Source: Bacteroides sp. ET71
Lineage (GTDB): Bacteria; Bacteroidota; Bacteroidia; Bacteroidales; Bacteroidaceae
DNA: 64,000 bases
Reading direction: 5' to 3'
Assembly: GCF_023336905.1 (NCBI RefSeq)
Contig: NZ_JAMBLS010000006.1
Location: forward strand, 62,001-126,000
Shown: piece by piece, positions 16,594-25,505 of the stretch
Layout of the letters: the number at the start of each line of letters is the position of its first letter
Position numbering within the stretch: the first letter of the stretch is position 1
Made by a program: the position numbers and the translations under genes
The notes under the pieces: generated by a model
Told to the model about the DNA's origin: nothing
The model's database searches: none
The model's input: the letters and a program-made list of their open reading frames with translations, nothing else

Positions 16594-19569
16594 ATGTTAA
16601 GCAAGTTCAAACTCAACCAGCTATATTTTAAAGACACTCAGTTTGCCGACCTGATGAAGCGCCGGATTTTCAATGTCCTGCTCATTGCCAATCCGTATGA
16701 TGCTTTCATGCTGGAAGACGATGGCCGCATCGATGAAAAGATTTTCAATGAGTATGCCTCTCTTTCGTTGCGATATCCTCCCCGCTTTAGCCAGGCTACC
16801 ACATGCGACGAGGCTTTGGCTCAATTGCAGTCCATGACGTATGACCTGGTCATCTGCATGCCCGGCACGGGGGAAACGGAAATATTCGACACTGCACGAT
16901 GGATTAAACAAGACTATCCGCATATCCCTATTGTGATACTGACGCCCTTCAGCCACGGCGTAAGCGAACGCATGGCCAACGAAGACCTGAGCGCTTTTGA
17001 ATACGTTTTCTGCTGGCTGGGAAACACCGATTTGCTGGTGTCCATCATCAAACTGATTGAGGACAAAATGAACTTGGAGCACGATGTCAACGAAGTAGGC
17101 GTGCAGGTCATCCTGCTGGTGGAGGACAGCATCCGTTTCTATTCGTCCGTACTGCCCAACCTATACAAGTTTGTCCTGCAGCAAAGCCAGGAATTCAGCA
17201 CAGAAGCACTGAATGCCCACCAACGCACTTTGCGTATGAGAGGCCGTCCAAAGATTGTGCTGGCCCGAACTTACGACGAGGCTTATGGCATATACGAGAA
17301 ATACAAGAACAACATACTGGGCGTCATCACCGATGTCCGTTTTCCCCGTATCGAGGGCGGACAGAAAGATGCCCTGAGCGGTATCAAGTTGTGTGCTGCC
17401 ATACGGAAAGAAGATCCTTTCGTGCCACTTATCATTCAATCCAGCGAATCTGACAACGCTGCCTATGCCGCCAAATATGGCGCTGCTTTCATTGACAAGA
17501 ACTCGAAGAAAATGGACGTGGACTTGCGGCGTATTGTATCGGACAATTTCGGCTTTGGTGATTTCATCTTCCGCAACCCGGAGACGGGCGAAGAAATAGC
17601 CCGTGTCAAAAACCTGAAAGAACTGCAAAATATTTTATTCGCCGTACCGGCTGAATCTTTCCTCTACCATATCAGCCACAACCATGTCAGCCGTTGGCTC
17701 TACTCGCGGGCAATGTTCCCCATCGCCGAATTTCTGAAGCCCATCACTTGGAACAGCTTGCAGGATGTCGATGCCCACCGCCGTCTTATCTTCGAAGCCA
17801 TTGTGAAATACCGCAAGATGAAGAACCAGGGCGTGGTGGCCGTATTCAAACGTGACCGTTTTGACCTCTACTCCAACTTTGCGCGTATTGGTGACGGGTC
17901 ATTGGGCGGTAAAGGGCGTGGCCTGGCTTTCATTGATAATCTGGTGAAACATCATCCGGAATTTGAAGAGTTTGAGAATGCCAAAGTAGCCATCCCGAAG
18001 ACTGTTGTACTCTGCACAGACGTGTTCGACGAGTTTATGGAAACCAACAACTTATATCAGGTGGCCTTATCGGATACGGACGACGATGTGATTCTGCGCT
18101 ATTTCCTTAAAGCCAAACTGCCCGACCGGCTGGTGGAAGACTTTTTCACTTTCTTCGATGTGGTGAAGTCCCCCATCGCCGTACGTTCGTCGTCGTTACT
18201 GGAAGATTCTCACTACCAACCCTTTGCCGGGATTTACAGCACATACATGATTCCTTACCTGGACGATAAGTATGAGATGCTGCGCATGCTATCCGACGCC
18301 ATCAAGGGAGTATATGCCTCGGTATTCTTCCGTGATTCGAAAGCATACATGCAGGCCACCAGCAACGTCATTGACCAGGAAAAGATGGCAGTCATCCTGC
18401 AACAAGTGGTAGGTAATCAGTATGGCGACCGCTACTATCCGTCCATGTCCGGTGTAGCCCGCTCGCTCAATTACTACCCCATCGGCGACGAACGAGCCGA
18501 AGAAGGCATTGTCAACCTGGCTTTGGGCTTGGGCAAATACATTGTAGACGGAGGCATGACTTTGCGCTTCTCGCCTTACCATCCCAACCAAGTGCTGCAA
18601 ACCAGCGAACTGGAGATGGCGCTGCGCGAGACACAAACCCGTTTCTATGCCCTCGACCTGAGCAACGCAGGCCATGATTTCTCCAACGACGATGGATTCA
18701 ACCTGCTGAAACTACCGGTCAAGGAAGCAGAGAAAGACGGTTCATTAAACTATATCGCTTCCACTTACGACCCCTATGACCAGATTATACGCGACGGATT
18801 GTACCCCGGCGGACGTAAAGTCATTACCTTTGCCAATATCCTGCAACACGACGTCTTCCCCCTGGCACGCATCCTGCAATTGGCTCTGAAATACGGACAA
18901 TCGGAAATGCGCCGTCCGGTGGAAATAGAGTTTGCGGCTACCTTGAGTCGTGAAAAAGACAAAACAGGCACCTTCTATTTGCTTCAGATACGTCCCATCG
19001 TAGACAGCAAGGAGATGCTGGATGAAGACCTGGCCCTCATCCCCGACGAAAAGTTACTGCTACGTTCCAACAACTCGCTGGGACACGGAATCATGGACGA
19101 CATCTGCGACGTGGTCTACGTCAAGACAAACGATTACAGTGCCTCACGCAACCCCGAGATTGCCCGCGAGATAGAGAAACTCAACCGCCAGTTCCTCGAC
19201 ATGGGACGCCATTATATCCTCATCGGCCCGGGACGTTGGGGCAGCAGTGACCCCTGGCTGGGCATCCCCGTGAAATGGCCCCACATCTCGGCTGCCCGGG
19301 TCATCGTAGAAGCCGGGCTGACCAACTATCGCGTTGACCCCAGTCAGGGCACCCATTTCTTCCAAAACCTGACCTCATTCGGAGTAGGCTATTTCACCAT
19401 CAATGCCTATATGAACGACGGACTATACAACCAAGATTTCCTCAACGCCCAGCCAGCCGTACAGGAAACACGGTACTTGCGTCACGTCCAGTTCGGGCAG
19501 CCAGTCGTTATCAAAATGGACGGAAAGAAAAAAGAAGGCGTAGTCCTGCTGCCCGGAGCCGAAAACTGA
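16594..19569 (+). CDS. Receiver-receiver-PPDK ATP-grasp fusion protein
   Basis: 991 residues, cytoplasmic. Residues about 25-165 form a degenerate receiver-like domain (YDLVICMPGTGE has no phospho-acceptor Asp). Residues about 168-325 form a second receiver with the full set: LLVEDS acidic pair, GVITDVRFP acceptor Asp, IIQSSES hydroxyl and FIDKNS Lys. From about 425 comes a pyruvate-phosphate-dikinase/PEP-synthase ATP-binding domain: GDGSLGGKGRGLAF glycine loop and AVRSSSLLEDSHYQPFAGIY. The phosphohistidine swivel domain and PEP/pyruvate TIM barrel of true PPDK or PpsA are absent; the C-terminus instead has YILIGPGRWGSSDPWLGIPV. The substrate is unknown. It probably links a phosphorelay to a phosphotransfer reaction. 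Confidence 0.75.
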   Translation: MLSKFKLNQLYFKDTQFADLMKRRIFNVLLIANPYDAFMLEDDGRIDEKIFNEYASLSLRYPPRFSQATTCDEALAQLQSMTYDLVICMPGTGETEIFDTARWIKQDYPHIPIVILTPFSHGVSERMANEDLSAFEYVFCWLGNTDLLVSIIKLIEDKMNLEHDVNEVGVQVILLVEDSIRFYSSVLPNLYKFVLQQSQEFSTEALNAHQRTLRMRGRPKIVLARTYDEAYGIYEKYKNNILGVITDVRFPRIEGGQKDALSGIKLCAAIRKEDPFVPLIIQSSESDNAAYAAKYGAAFIDKNSKKMDVDLRRIVSDNFGFGDFIFRNPETGEEIARVKNLKELQNILFAVPAESFLYHISHNHVSRWLYSRAMFPIAEFLKPITWNSLQDVDAHRRLIFEAIVKYRKMKNQGVVAVFKRDRFDLYSNFARIGDGSLGGKGRGLAFIDNLVKHHPEFEEFENAKVAIPKTVVLCTDVFDEFMETNNLYQVALSDTDDDVILRYFLKAKLPDRLVEDFFTFFDVVKSPIAVRSSSLLEDSHYQPFAGIYSTYMIPYLDDKYEMLRMLSDAIKGVYASVFFRDSKAYMQATSNVIDQEKMAVILQQVVGNQYGDRYYPSMSGVARSLNYYPIGDERAEEGIVNLALGLGKYIVDGGMTLRFSPYHPNQVLQTSELEMALRETQTRFYALDLSNAGHDFSNDDGFNLLKLPVKEAEKDGSLNYIASTYDPYDQIIRDGLYPGGRKVITFANILQHDVFPLARILQLALKYGQSEMRRPVEIEFAATLSREKDKTGTFYLLQIRPIVDSKEMLDEDLALIPDEKLLLRSNNSLGHGIMDDICDVVYVKTNDYSASRNPEIAREIEKLNRQFLDMGRHYILIGPGRWGSSDPWLGIPVKWPHISAARVIVEAGLTNYRVDPSQGTHFFQNLTSFGVGYFTINAYMNDGLYNQDFLNAQPAVQETRYLRHVQFGQPVVIKMDGKKKEGVVLLPGAEN

Positions 19570-19610
19570 CCTTTTGTCAATGTGACATTTTGCATTTCAT
19601 AACTGCTGAG

Positions 19611-19654
19611 AATCGCGTATTTCCATCCCACAGACGAAGATACGCGATTTTTTC
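19611..19654 (+). terminator. Rho-independent terminator
   Basis: AATCGCGTAT (19611-19620) pairs perfectly with ATACGCGATT (19640-19649), followed by a run of T. It ends the nuclease/dikinase-like transcript. Confidence 0.85.
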
Positions 19655-20483
19655 ATACCATAACATTCACTGCACTGAAAGCCAATCAAATAAAGAAAAT
19701 TCAACAAGTCAACGAGCAAGGAAAAAGCAGAATCAACCACTCCTTCTTACCTACATAGCATCACAAACAAGGCTTTCACGAACCTAAAGAGGGCTTTTAG
19801 CGTACTCAAAGCCCTCTTTAGACATAGCAGAAGCCTAATTTATCTTCGCCCGAAAGTGCATTTACATGCAAGAAAACGAATAGCCATGCAGAAAATCAAG
19901 CATAAATATTAAAAAACGAGTGCTAATCCACTCTACTTTCCAACTTTTCAAAAAACGAGGAGTCAGTCAAATGAAGAAAAATACATCCTTCTGAAACCTA
20001 ACCAACGAACAAGAATAGCAAAAGGACAAAACAGGTTAAAGTTCCCCCTACGCCAGAGGTCTGTTCATCATCGCCCTCCCGTAATCACTGACGTGAGACA
20101 AAGCAAGCACCTTTTTAGAAAATAATAAACCACTACTCCAACCGCTATCGTTAAGGCCGGACAAAGAAGATATAAAAAAAGAAGCGACAACTCCGACTGC
20201 AGATATAGCAAACGACCAGACAACTTTCATCTCTTACAAAGTAAAGAAAAGACGTCTTTCCTCCGAAAATTCCATAAATAAAGAAATACTTTCAAGCCAC
20301 ATTTTGACAACAAATCAAAAGAATCAATGTTTATCCTTGCACAAAGAATATTTCACTTTATTCACTATAACTCATCGCATCTCTCAGCAATGCAATATTT
20401 ATAAATCTACACAAGTAAGAGGCAAATCATGTGCAAATAGTCTGATTTTAACACACTAAAAAGAAAAATAATCCGAATATAAC
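19655..20483. other. Long AT-rich intergenic region, no convincing gene
   Basis: About 830 bases without a supported coding sequence. It contains a perfect 14-bp inverted repeat: CTAAAGAGGGCTTT at 19784-19797 and its complement at 19808-19821, with a 10-base loop and no T run on either side. A 60-codon minus-strand frame (20048-20230) encodes a mildly hydrophobic N-terminus but lacks a good ribosome binding site and is not called. The region may hold a small RNA or decayed sequence; nothing more can be supported. Confidence 0.5.
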
Positions 20484-20515
20484 CTTGTTTTATAACAAAA
20501 TGATTTCTACATTTG
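20484..20515 (+). promoter_or_regulatory. Promoter of the SusC/SusD operon
   Basis: CTTG at 20484-20487, a 20-base spacer and TACATTTG at 20508-20515 fit the Bacteroides consensus, about 30 bases before the susC-like start at 20546. Confidence 0.65.
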
Positions 20516-20545
20516 CCACGCAATCAACATAAATACTACAAACTT

Positions 20546-23500
20546 ATGAAAAGAAAACTAAATCTATGCATCGCGTTCCTATTCCTCTTTACAGGGATAG
20601 TGTCCGCACAAATTACCACCATCAATGGGCGCGTAATTGCTGAAGAAGACGAAGAACCAATAGTAGGTGCGACAGTGCGTTTAGATGGAACAAAGCAAGG
20701 TACCATCACCGACGTAAATGGAAATTTCCGATTCGACAACGTACCGAAAAATGCCCACAAAATGATTATTTCCTTCATCGGAATGAAAACCGAAGAAGTA
20801 GACCTTGCCTCGAATGTCACTGTACGTTTGAAAAGTGACATCCAAGCTTTGGACGAAGTAGTTATTCAAGTTGCCTATGGAACGGCCAAAAAGACATCAC
20901 TAACGGGTGCGATTTCGAATATTGACGCCACAGAAATAGCCAAACGTCCGACAACCAGTGTTGTATCCGCCCTGGAAGGAACGACTTCAGGCATTCAAGT
21001 GAACAATACTTATGGGCAACCTGGTGAAAGTCCCAGCATACGCATACGAGGTTTCAATACAGTAAACGGTGACAACAGTCCTTTATACGTATTGGATGGA
21101 GTTCCGTTTGGGGGTAACATCTCTGATTTAAACTCTGCCGATATTGAAAGCATATCTGTATTAAAAGACGCTGCATCAGCAGCCCTTTATGGAAACAGAG
21201 CCGCTAACGGTGTTATTCTGATTACCACCAAACGTGGTAAAAATGACCGGGCCAGAGTAAACATATCCACCACCCAAGGTATTTATACACGCGGCATTGC
21301 CGAATACGACAGGCTGGGGGCTAACGAATGGATGGAAGCTATGTGGCAAGGATACAGAAATCAATTGGTGAGCACAGGCACTCCCTTAGACGAAGCCAAC
21401 GCACTGACATCGCAAAATCTCATTTCGGAAGTCATCGGTTACAATATATATAATAAGGCGAATAATGAATTGTTTGATGCCAACGGCAAGTTAGTGGCAG
21501 ATGCACGTATCAAAGATGGCTTTAAAAACGATTTGGACTGGTACAAGCCTATTGAACGTACTGGATATCGCCAAGAATACGTCATTAGCGGCGACGGCGC
21601 TTATGAAAAAGGAGATTTCTATTTCTCTGCCAGTTATTTGAATGAAGAGGGATACATCAAAAACTCAGGTTTCGAACGCTTGACAGGAAGAGCTAATGTC
21701 AACCTAAAACCGACCAAATGGTTCAAGACGGGTTTCTCTATTTCAGGAACACATCAAGTAACTGATTTAACCAATGGCGATGATACCGGAGCTTACACCA
21801 ATCCATTTGTATATGCACGAAATATGGCTCCCGTCTATCCCGTGCATCTGCATGATATGAGCACTGGTGATTATATCTTGGACGATACAGGCAACTTAGT
21901 GTATGACGACGGTGTTGAAAACGGACGTCCTCAAAACAATGGACGCCATATGATCTGGGAAAATGAGCTGAACATGGATCGTACTTACCGCAACACACTC
22001 AATGCCCAATTATATGCAGAAATCAATTTCTTAAAAGACTTTACTTTTACGTTGAAAGGAGACCTGAATGTACGAAACACTGAAAACCGTTCGTATGACA
22101 ATGCCATTATAGGAGACGGACAAGGCAACAACGGGCGTTCGTCACGTACCATCTACCGGTATAAGAATTATACAGTACAGCAACAATTGAACTGGCGACG
22201 CACTTTCGGAGCGCATTATGTAGATGCACTCGTGGCACACGAAGCTTACGCTTATAAGTATAATTATTTATATGGATATAAAGTAAACGAGACATTCAGC
22301 GGAAAAGAAGACCTGGTCAACTTTAATGAGATTACTAATCTGACTGACTACGAAAACAACTACCGCACGGAAAGTTATTTGGGTCGTGTACGCTACAATT
22401 TTGCCGAACGTTACCACGTAGAAGCAGCCTTCCGCCGCGACGGTTCTTCGCGTTTTCACCCAGATAACCGATGGGGAAATTTTTGGAGCCTGGGAGCCAG
22501 TTGGATAATAAGCGAAGAAAATTTCCTCAAAAAATATGATTGGATTGACATGCTGAAGTTGCGCGCCTCGTATGGCGAAGTGGGCAATGACGCGGGCGTA
22601 AGTTATTATGGTTACATGTCATTATACACCATTGCTCAAAACGCCAATCAAGCAGCTCTGTATAAAAGCCAAAATGAAGCGTCAGACATCAAATGGGAAA
22701 CGACCAGTTCGTTCGGCATAGCATTAGAAGGAACTTTATTCGACAGATTGAACTTTACTTTTGAATATTTCGATAAACGTTCACGTGATCTGTTGTTCGA
22801 TGTAAACTTGCCTCTCTCTGTAGGTGGAACTACCTCTGACTCAGCCGAAGCAACCATCACACAGAATCTGGGAAGTGTTTCGAACCGAGGTGTTGAAATT
22901 GATATAGATGGGGACATCATACGAAACCGGAATTGGGTATGGAACTTGGGATTAAACGCCACCTTCATCAAAAACAAAATCGTACGCCTGCCCGAACAAC
23001 ACCGAGAAAACGGGTTGATAAACGGCACGAAAAAATATATGGAAGGGCACGGCGTGTATGACTTCTGGATGTATCAATATGTCGGTGTAGACCAAATGAC
23101 AGGAAATTCTCTTTACTTGCCCGACTTAGAGGCTTATTCTATTGAAGAAATACCCGAAGAATATCTGGTACAAATAGGTGATAACTACTACACCACATAC
23201 ACCACCTATGCCAAGCGTGATTGGAGCGGAAGTGCCATTCCTAAAGTTTACGGCAGTATTTCCACTTCTCTCCAATGGAAAAATCTCGCTTTCTCCGCCC
23301 TATTCACTTACTCGTTGGGAGGAAAGATTTATGACTATTCGTATGCCAGCCTGATGGGCATGACCAGCAACCCGAGTGCCGCACACAAAGACATTCTAAA
23401 CTCTTGGAAAGGTATCCCCGAGGGAATGACCGAAGATTCTCCAAACCGTATCGACCCCAACGGAACGCCCATCATTAACTATGAACTTAGCTCAAGAAAC

Positions 23501-23755
23501 AATGCCCAATCTACACGTTTTCTGACTAATGCTTCATACCTGGTTATCAAGAACCTCACTTTAAGCTATGATTTTCCCAAGAGCCTTATCCAAAAGATAG
23601 ACCTCAAATCACTGCGGCTTAACGCATCCGTTGAGAACCTCGCTACCTTTACCCACCGTAAGGGCATGAACCCGCAACAAAATTTCAGCGGAACCAGCTC
23701 TGACGTATTGGTAACCCCCAGAGTATTTACCATAGGACTTAATGTTACTTTCTAA
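20546..23755 (+). CDS. SusC/RagA-family TonB-dependent outer-membrane transporter
   Basis: 1069 residues with signal peptide (cleavage near IVSAQ). Residues about 25-105 are a carboxypeptidase-regulatory-like domain (INGRVIAEEDEEPIVGATVR). LDEVVIQVAYGTAKKTSLTG introduces the plug, with SIRIRGFNTVNGDNSPLYVL, VLKDAASAALYGNRAANGVI and the SusC-typical ILITTKRG. A beta-barrel follows and ends RVFTIGLNVTF, with the terminal aromatic expected of a BAM substrate. It imports large ligands together with the SusD-like lipoprotein encoded next. The ATG at 20546 is used because it directly precedes the signal peptide; upstream codons overlap the promoter. Confidence 0.9.
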   Translation: MKRKLNLCIAFLFLFTGIVSAQITTINGRVIAEEDEEPIVGATVRLDGTKQGTITDVNGNFRFDNVPKNAHKMIISFIGMKTEEVDLASNVTVRLKSDIQALDEVVIQVAYGTAKKTSLTGAISNIDATEIAKRPTTSVVSALEGTTSGIQVNNTYGQPGESPSIRIRGFNTVNGDNSPLYVLDGVPFGGNISDLNSADIESISVLKDAASAALYGNRAANGVILITTKRGKNDRARVNISTTQGIYTRGIAEYDRLGANEWMEAMWQGYRNQLVSTGTPLDEANALTSQNLISEVIGYNIYNKANNELFDANGKLVADARIKDGFKNDLDWYKPIERTGYRQEYVISGDGAYEKGDFYFSASYLNEEGYIKNSGFERLTGRANVNLKPTKWFKTGFSISGTHQVTDLTNGDDTGAYTNPFVYARNMAPVYPVHLHDMSTGDYILDDTGNLVYDDGVENGRPQNNGRHMIWENELNMDRTYRNTLNAQLYAEINFLKDFTFTLKGDLNVRNTENRSYDNAIIGDGQGNNGRSSRTIYRYKNYTVQQQLNWRRTFGAHYVDALVAHEAYAYKYNYLYGYKVNETFSGKEDLVNFNEITNLTDYENNYRTESYLGRVRYNFAERYHVEAAFRRDGSSRFHPDNRWGNFWSLGASWIISEENFLKKYDWIDMLKLRASYGEVGNDAGVSYYGYMSLYTIAQNANQAALYKSQNEASDIKWETTSSFGIALEGTLFDRLNFTFEYFDKRSRDLLFDVNLPLSVGGTTSDSAEATITQNLGSVSNRGVEIDIDGDIIRNRNWVWNLGLNATFIKNKIVRLPEQHRENGLINGTKKYMEGHGVYDFWMYQYVGVDQMTGNSLYLPDLEAYSIEEIPEEYLVQIGDNYYTTYTTYAKRDWSGSAIPKVYGSISTSLQWKNLAFSALFTYSLGGKIYDYSYASLMGMTSNPSAAHKDILNSWKGIPEGMTEDSPNRIDPNGTPIINYELSSRNNAQSTRFLTNASYLVIKNLTLSYDFPKSLIQKIDLKSLRLNASVENLATFTHRKGMNPQQNFSGTSSDVLVTPRVFTIGLNVTF

Positions 23756-23777
23756 ACACAAAAAACAATCGAAAATT

Positions 23778-25343
23778 ATGAATATGAAAAAATACAGAAA
23801 CATAGCAGCCTTTGGGATGAGCGCCCTTCTATTGTGTTCATGCGGAGGCGATTGGCTGGACACAGCCCCCACATCGACCACCGGCTCGTCCACAGTATTC
23901 GAAAGCACCGAAAATGCAGCCATGGCCATCAACGGCCTTTGCAAGATGATGACCCGCCAATACCTTGGTTCACAAGGATTTAATGGCGAAGGAACTATCA
24001 AGATGTATTACGGAAACTATCCCAGCGAGAATTTTTCTGTCAACCTGCCCGGATGGAGCAATACCATCAACGGACGATACCTGGACAATGTCACCAGCAC
24101 TTACGACTACTATCCATGGTATTACTACTACAAGCTGATAGGCAATGCCAATACCCTACTGGCCAATATAGACAACGCATCGGGCTCTCAAGAAGACAGA
24201 GACTTTATTAAGGCACAAGCTTACACGTTCCGTGCTTATAGTTATCTGATGCTGGCACAACTGTATGGAAACCGTTGGACTGATTCCAACGAAGGGACTA
24301 CCGATGCTCTTGTATTGCGTACTGAACCGACCAATGACGACATGCCACTGTCTACTTTAGGACAAGCTTACGCACTGATATACTCCGACTTGGACAATGC
24401 CATCAGACTCTATGAATCATCAGGCAAAGACAGAGATGAGAACGACAATTACAGTCCCAACCTCAATGTAGCCTATGCCGTCTATGCCCGTGCCGCTTTG
24501 ACCAAGCAAGATTATCGATTAGCGCGCGATTACGCCATTCTGGCTCGAGAAGGCTATCCGCTTATGAGCGTCAGTGACTATCAGGCTGGTTTTTGCACTC
24601 CCAACAGCGAATGGATATGGAGCAGTTATGGCGCATTAGACGAAACGCTATACTATTATTCTTATTTCGCCTACATTGCCTATAACTCCAATGCCAGTGC
24701 CGTACGTAGCTATCCCAAATGCATCAGCAAAGAATTATATGACCAAATACCTGCCACCGATATTCGCAAAGAGCTTTTCCTCGACCCGCAAGATGATGCC
24801 TATGACAGCAGCACGGGACGTGCAGATGGCGATTCCGATTTGGATCAACGCGCCCGGCAAGCATGGCCCGACCTAAAAAGCAATGCAGTGGTCTATGCCT
24901 ATATGCAATTCAAGATTGCAGCCGAAGACATGCCCGGCGTGGGTCATCTCAACCACTTCCGTTCTTCAGAGATGTACCTCATAGAAGCCGAAGCCGACTA
25001 CTTCCTCAATGACGGAGACGGAGCACGCGAAGCCCTTTTAGCCCTGACGCGCGACAGTGGACGCGACCCGGAATATACGTGTACAGCCACAGGCACTGAC
25101 CTTTTAAACGAAATCAAGAAATACCGTGCCATAGAACTCTGGGGCGAAGGCTTTGAATGGTTCGACCTAAAACGCTGGGGAAATACCATCGAACGAAAAT
25201 CGTTTGCTGACGGAGGAAATTTCATCACTGTACTGGCTGTTACCATTGAACCCAACGATAACAATCGCTGGACTTGGCGTGTTCCCAGAAGGGAAACCGA
25301 TTACAATCATGCCATCACCGGCAACGGCGTAGACTCTGAATAA
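23778..25343 (+). CDS. SusD/RagB-family nutrient-binding lipoprotein
   Basis: 521 residues with lipobox LCSC (Cys22) followed by GGDWLDTAPTSTTG, the classic SusD mature N-terminus. The protein is helical with TPR-like segments (AQAYTFRAYSYLMLAQLYGN; NVAYAVYARAALTKQDYRLA). The C-terminal region has IKKYRAIELWGEGFEWFDLKRW, the RagB/SusD signature. It forms the lid of the SusC channel on the cell surface. It starts 22 bases after the SusC gene; the ATG at 23778 is preferred over an in-frame ATG at 23742 inside the SusC coding end. Substrate is not evident, but the following protease gene suggests peptides. Confidence 0.9.
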   Translation: MNMKKYRNIAAFGMSALLLCSCGGDWLDTAPTSTTGSSTVFESTENAAMAINGLCKMMTRQYLGSQGFNGEGTIKMYYGNYPSENFSVNLPGWSNTINGRYLDNVTSTYDYYPWYYYYKLIGNANTLLANIDNASGSQEDRDFIKAQAYTFRAYSYLMLAQLYGNRWTDSNEGTTDALVLRTEPTNDDMPLSTLGQAYALIYSDLDNAIRLYESSGKDRDENDNYSPNLNVAYAVYARAALTKQDYRLARDYAILAREGYPLMSVSDYQAGFCTPNSEWIWSSYGALDETLYYYSYFAYIAYNSNASAVRSYPKCISKELYDQIPATDIRKELFLDPQDDAYDSSTGRADGDSDLDQRARQAWPDLKSNAVVYAYMQFKIAAEDMPGVGHLNHFRSSEMYLIEAEADYFLNDGDGAREALLALTRDSGRDPEYTCTATGTDLLNEIKKYRAIELWGEGFEWFDLKRWGNTIERKSFADGGNFITVLAVTIEPNDNNRWTWRVPRRETDYNHAITGNGVDSE

Positions 25344-25368
25344 ACACCTCTTTCCTTATACCTGAAGA

Positions 25369-25413
25369 AAGCGGTGCATCGGAACGTTCACAAGCGATGC
25401 ACCGCTTCTTTCA
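25369..25413 (+). terminator. Terminator after SusD gene
   Basis: AAGCGGTGCATCG (25369-25381) pairs perfectly with CGATGCACCGCTT (25395-25407), followed by CTTTC. A partial terminator is possible, leaving some read-through to the protease gene. Confidence 0.7.
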
Positions 25414-25505
25414 TCATCAGAAAGCGAACAAGTATCACCCGATACCCAGCTAACTAATCAATCTGAATAACCATACAAATTAACCGAACATAAAAAGATG
25501 AAGAT

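Noticed and set aside
20048-20230. Minus-strand 60-codon small membrane protein
   Set aside because: A hydrophobic N-terminus is present but there is no Shine-Dalgarno sequence, promoter or recognisable family.
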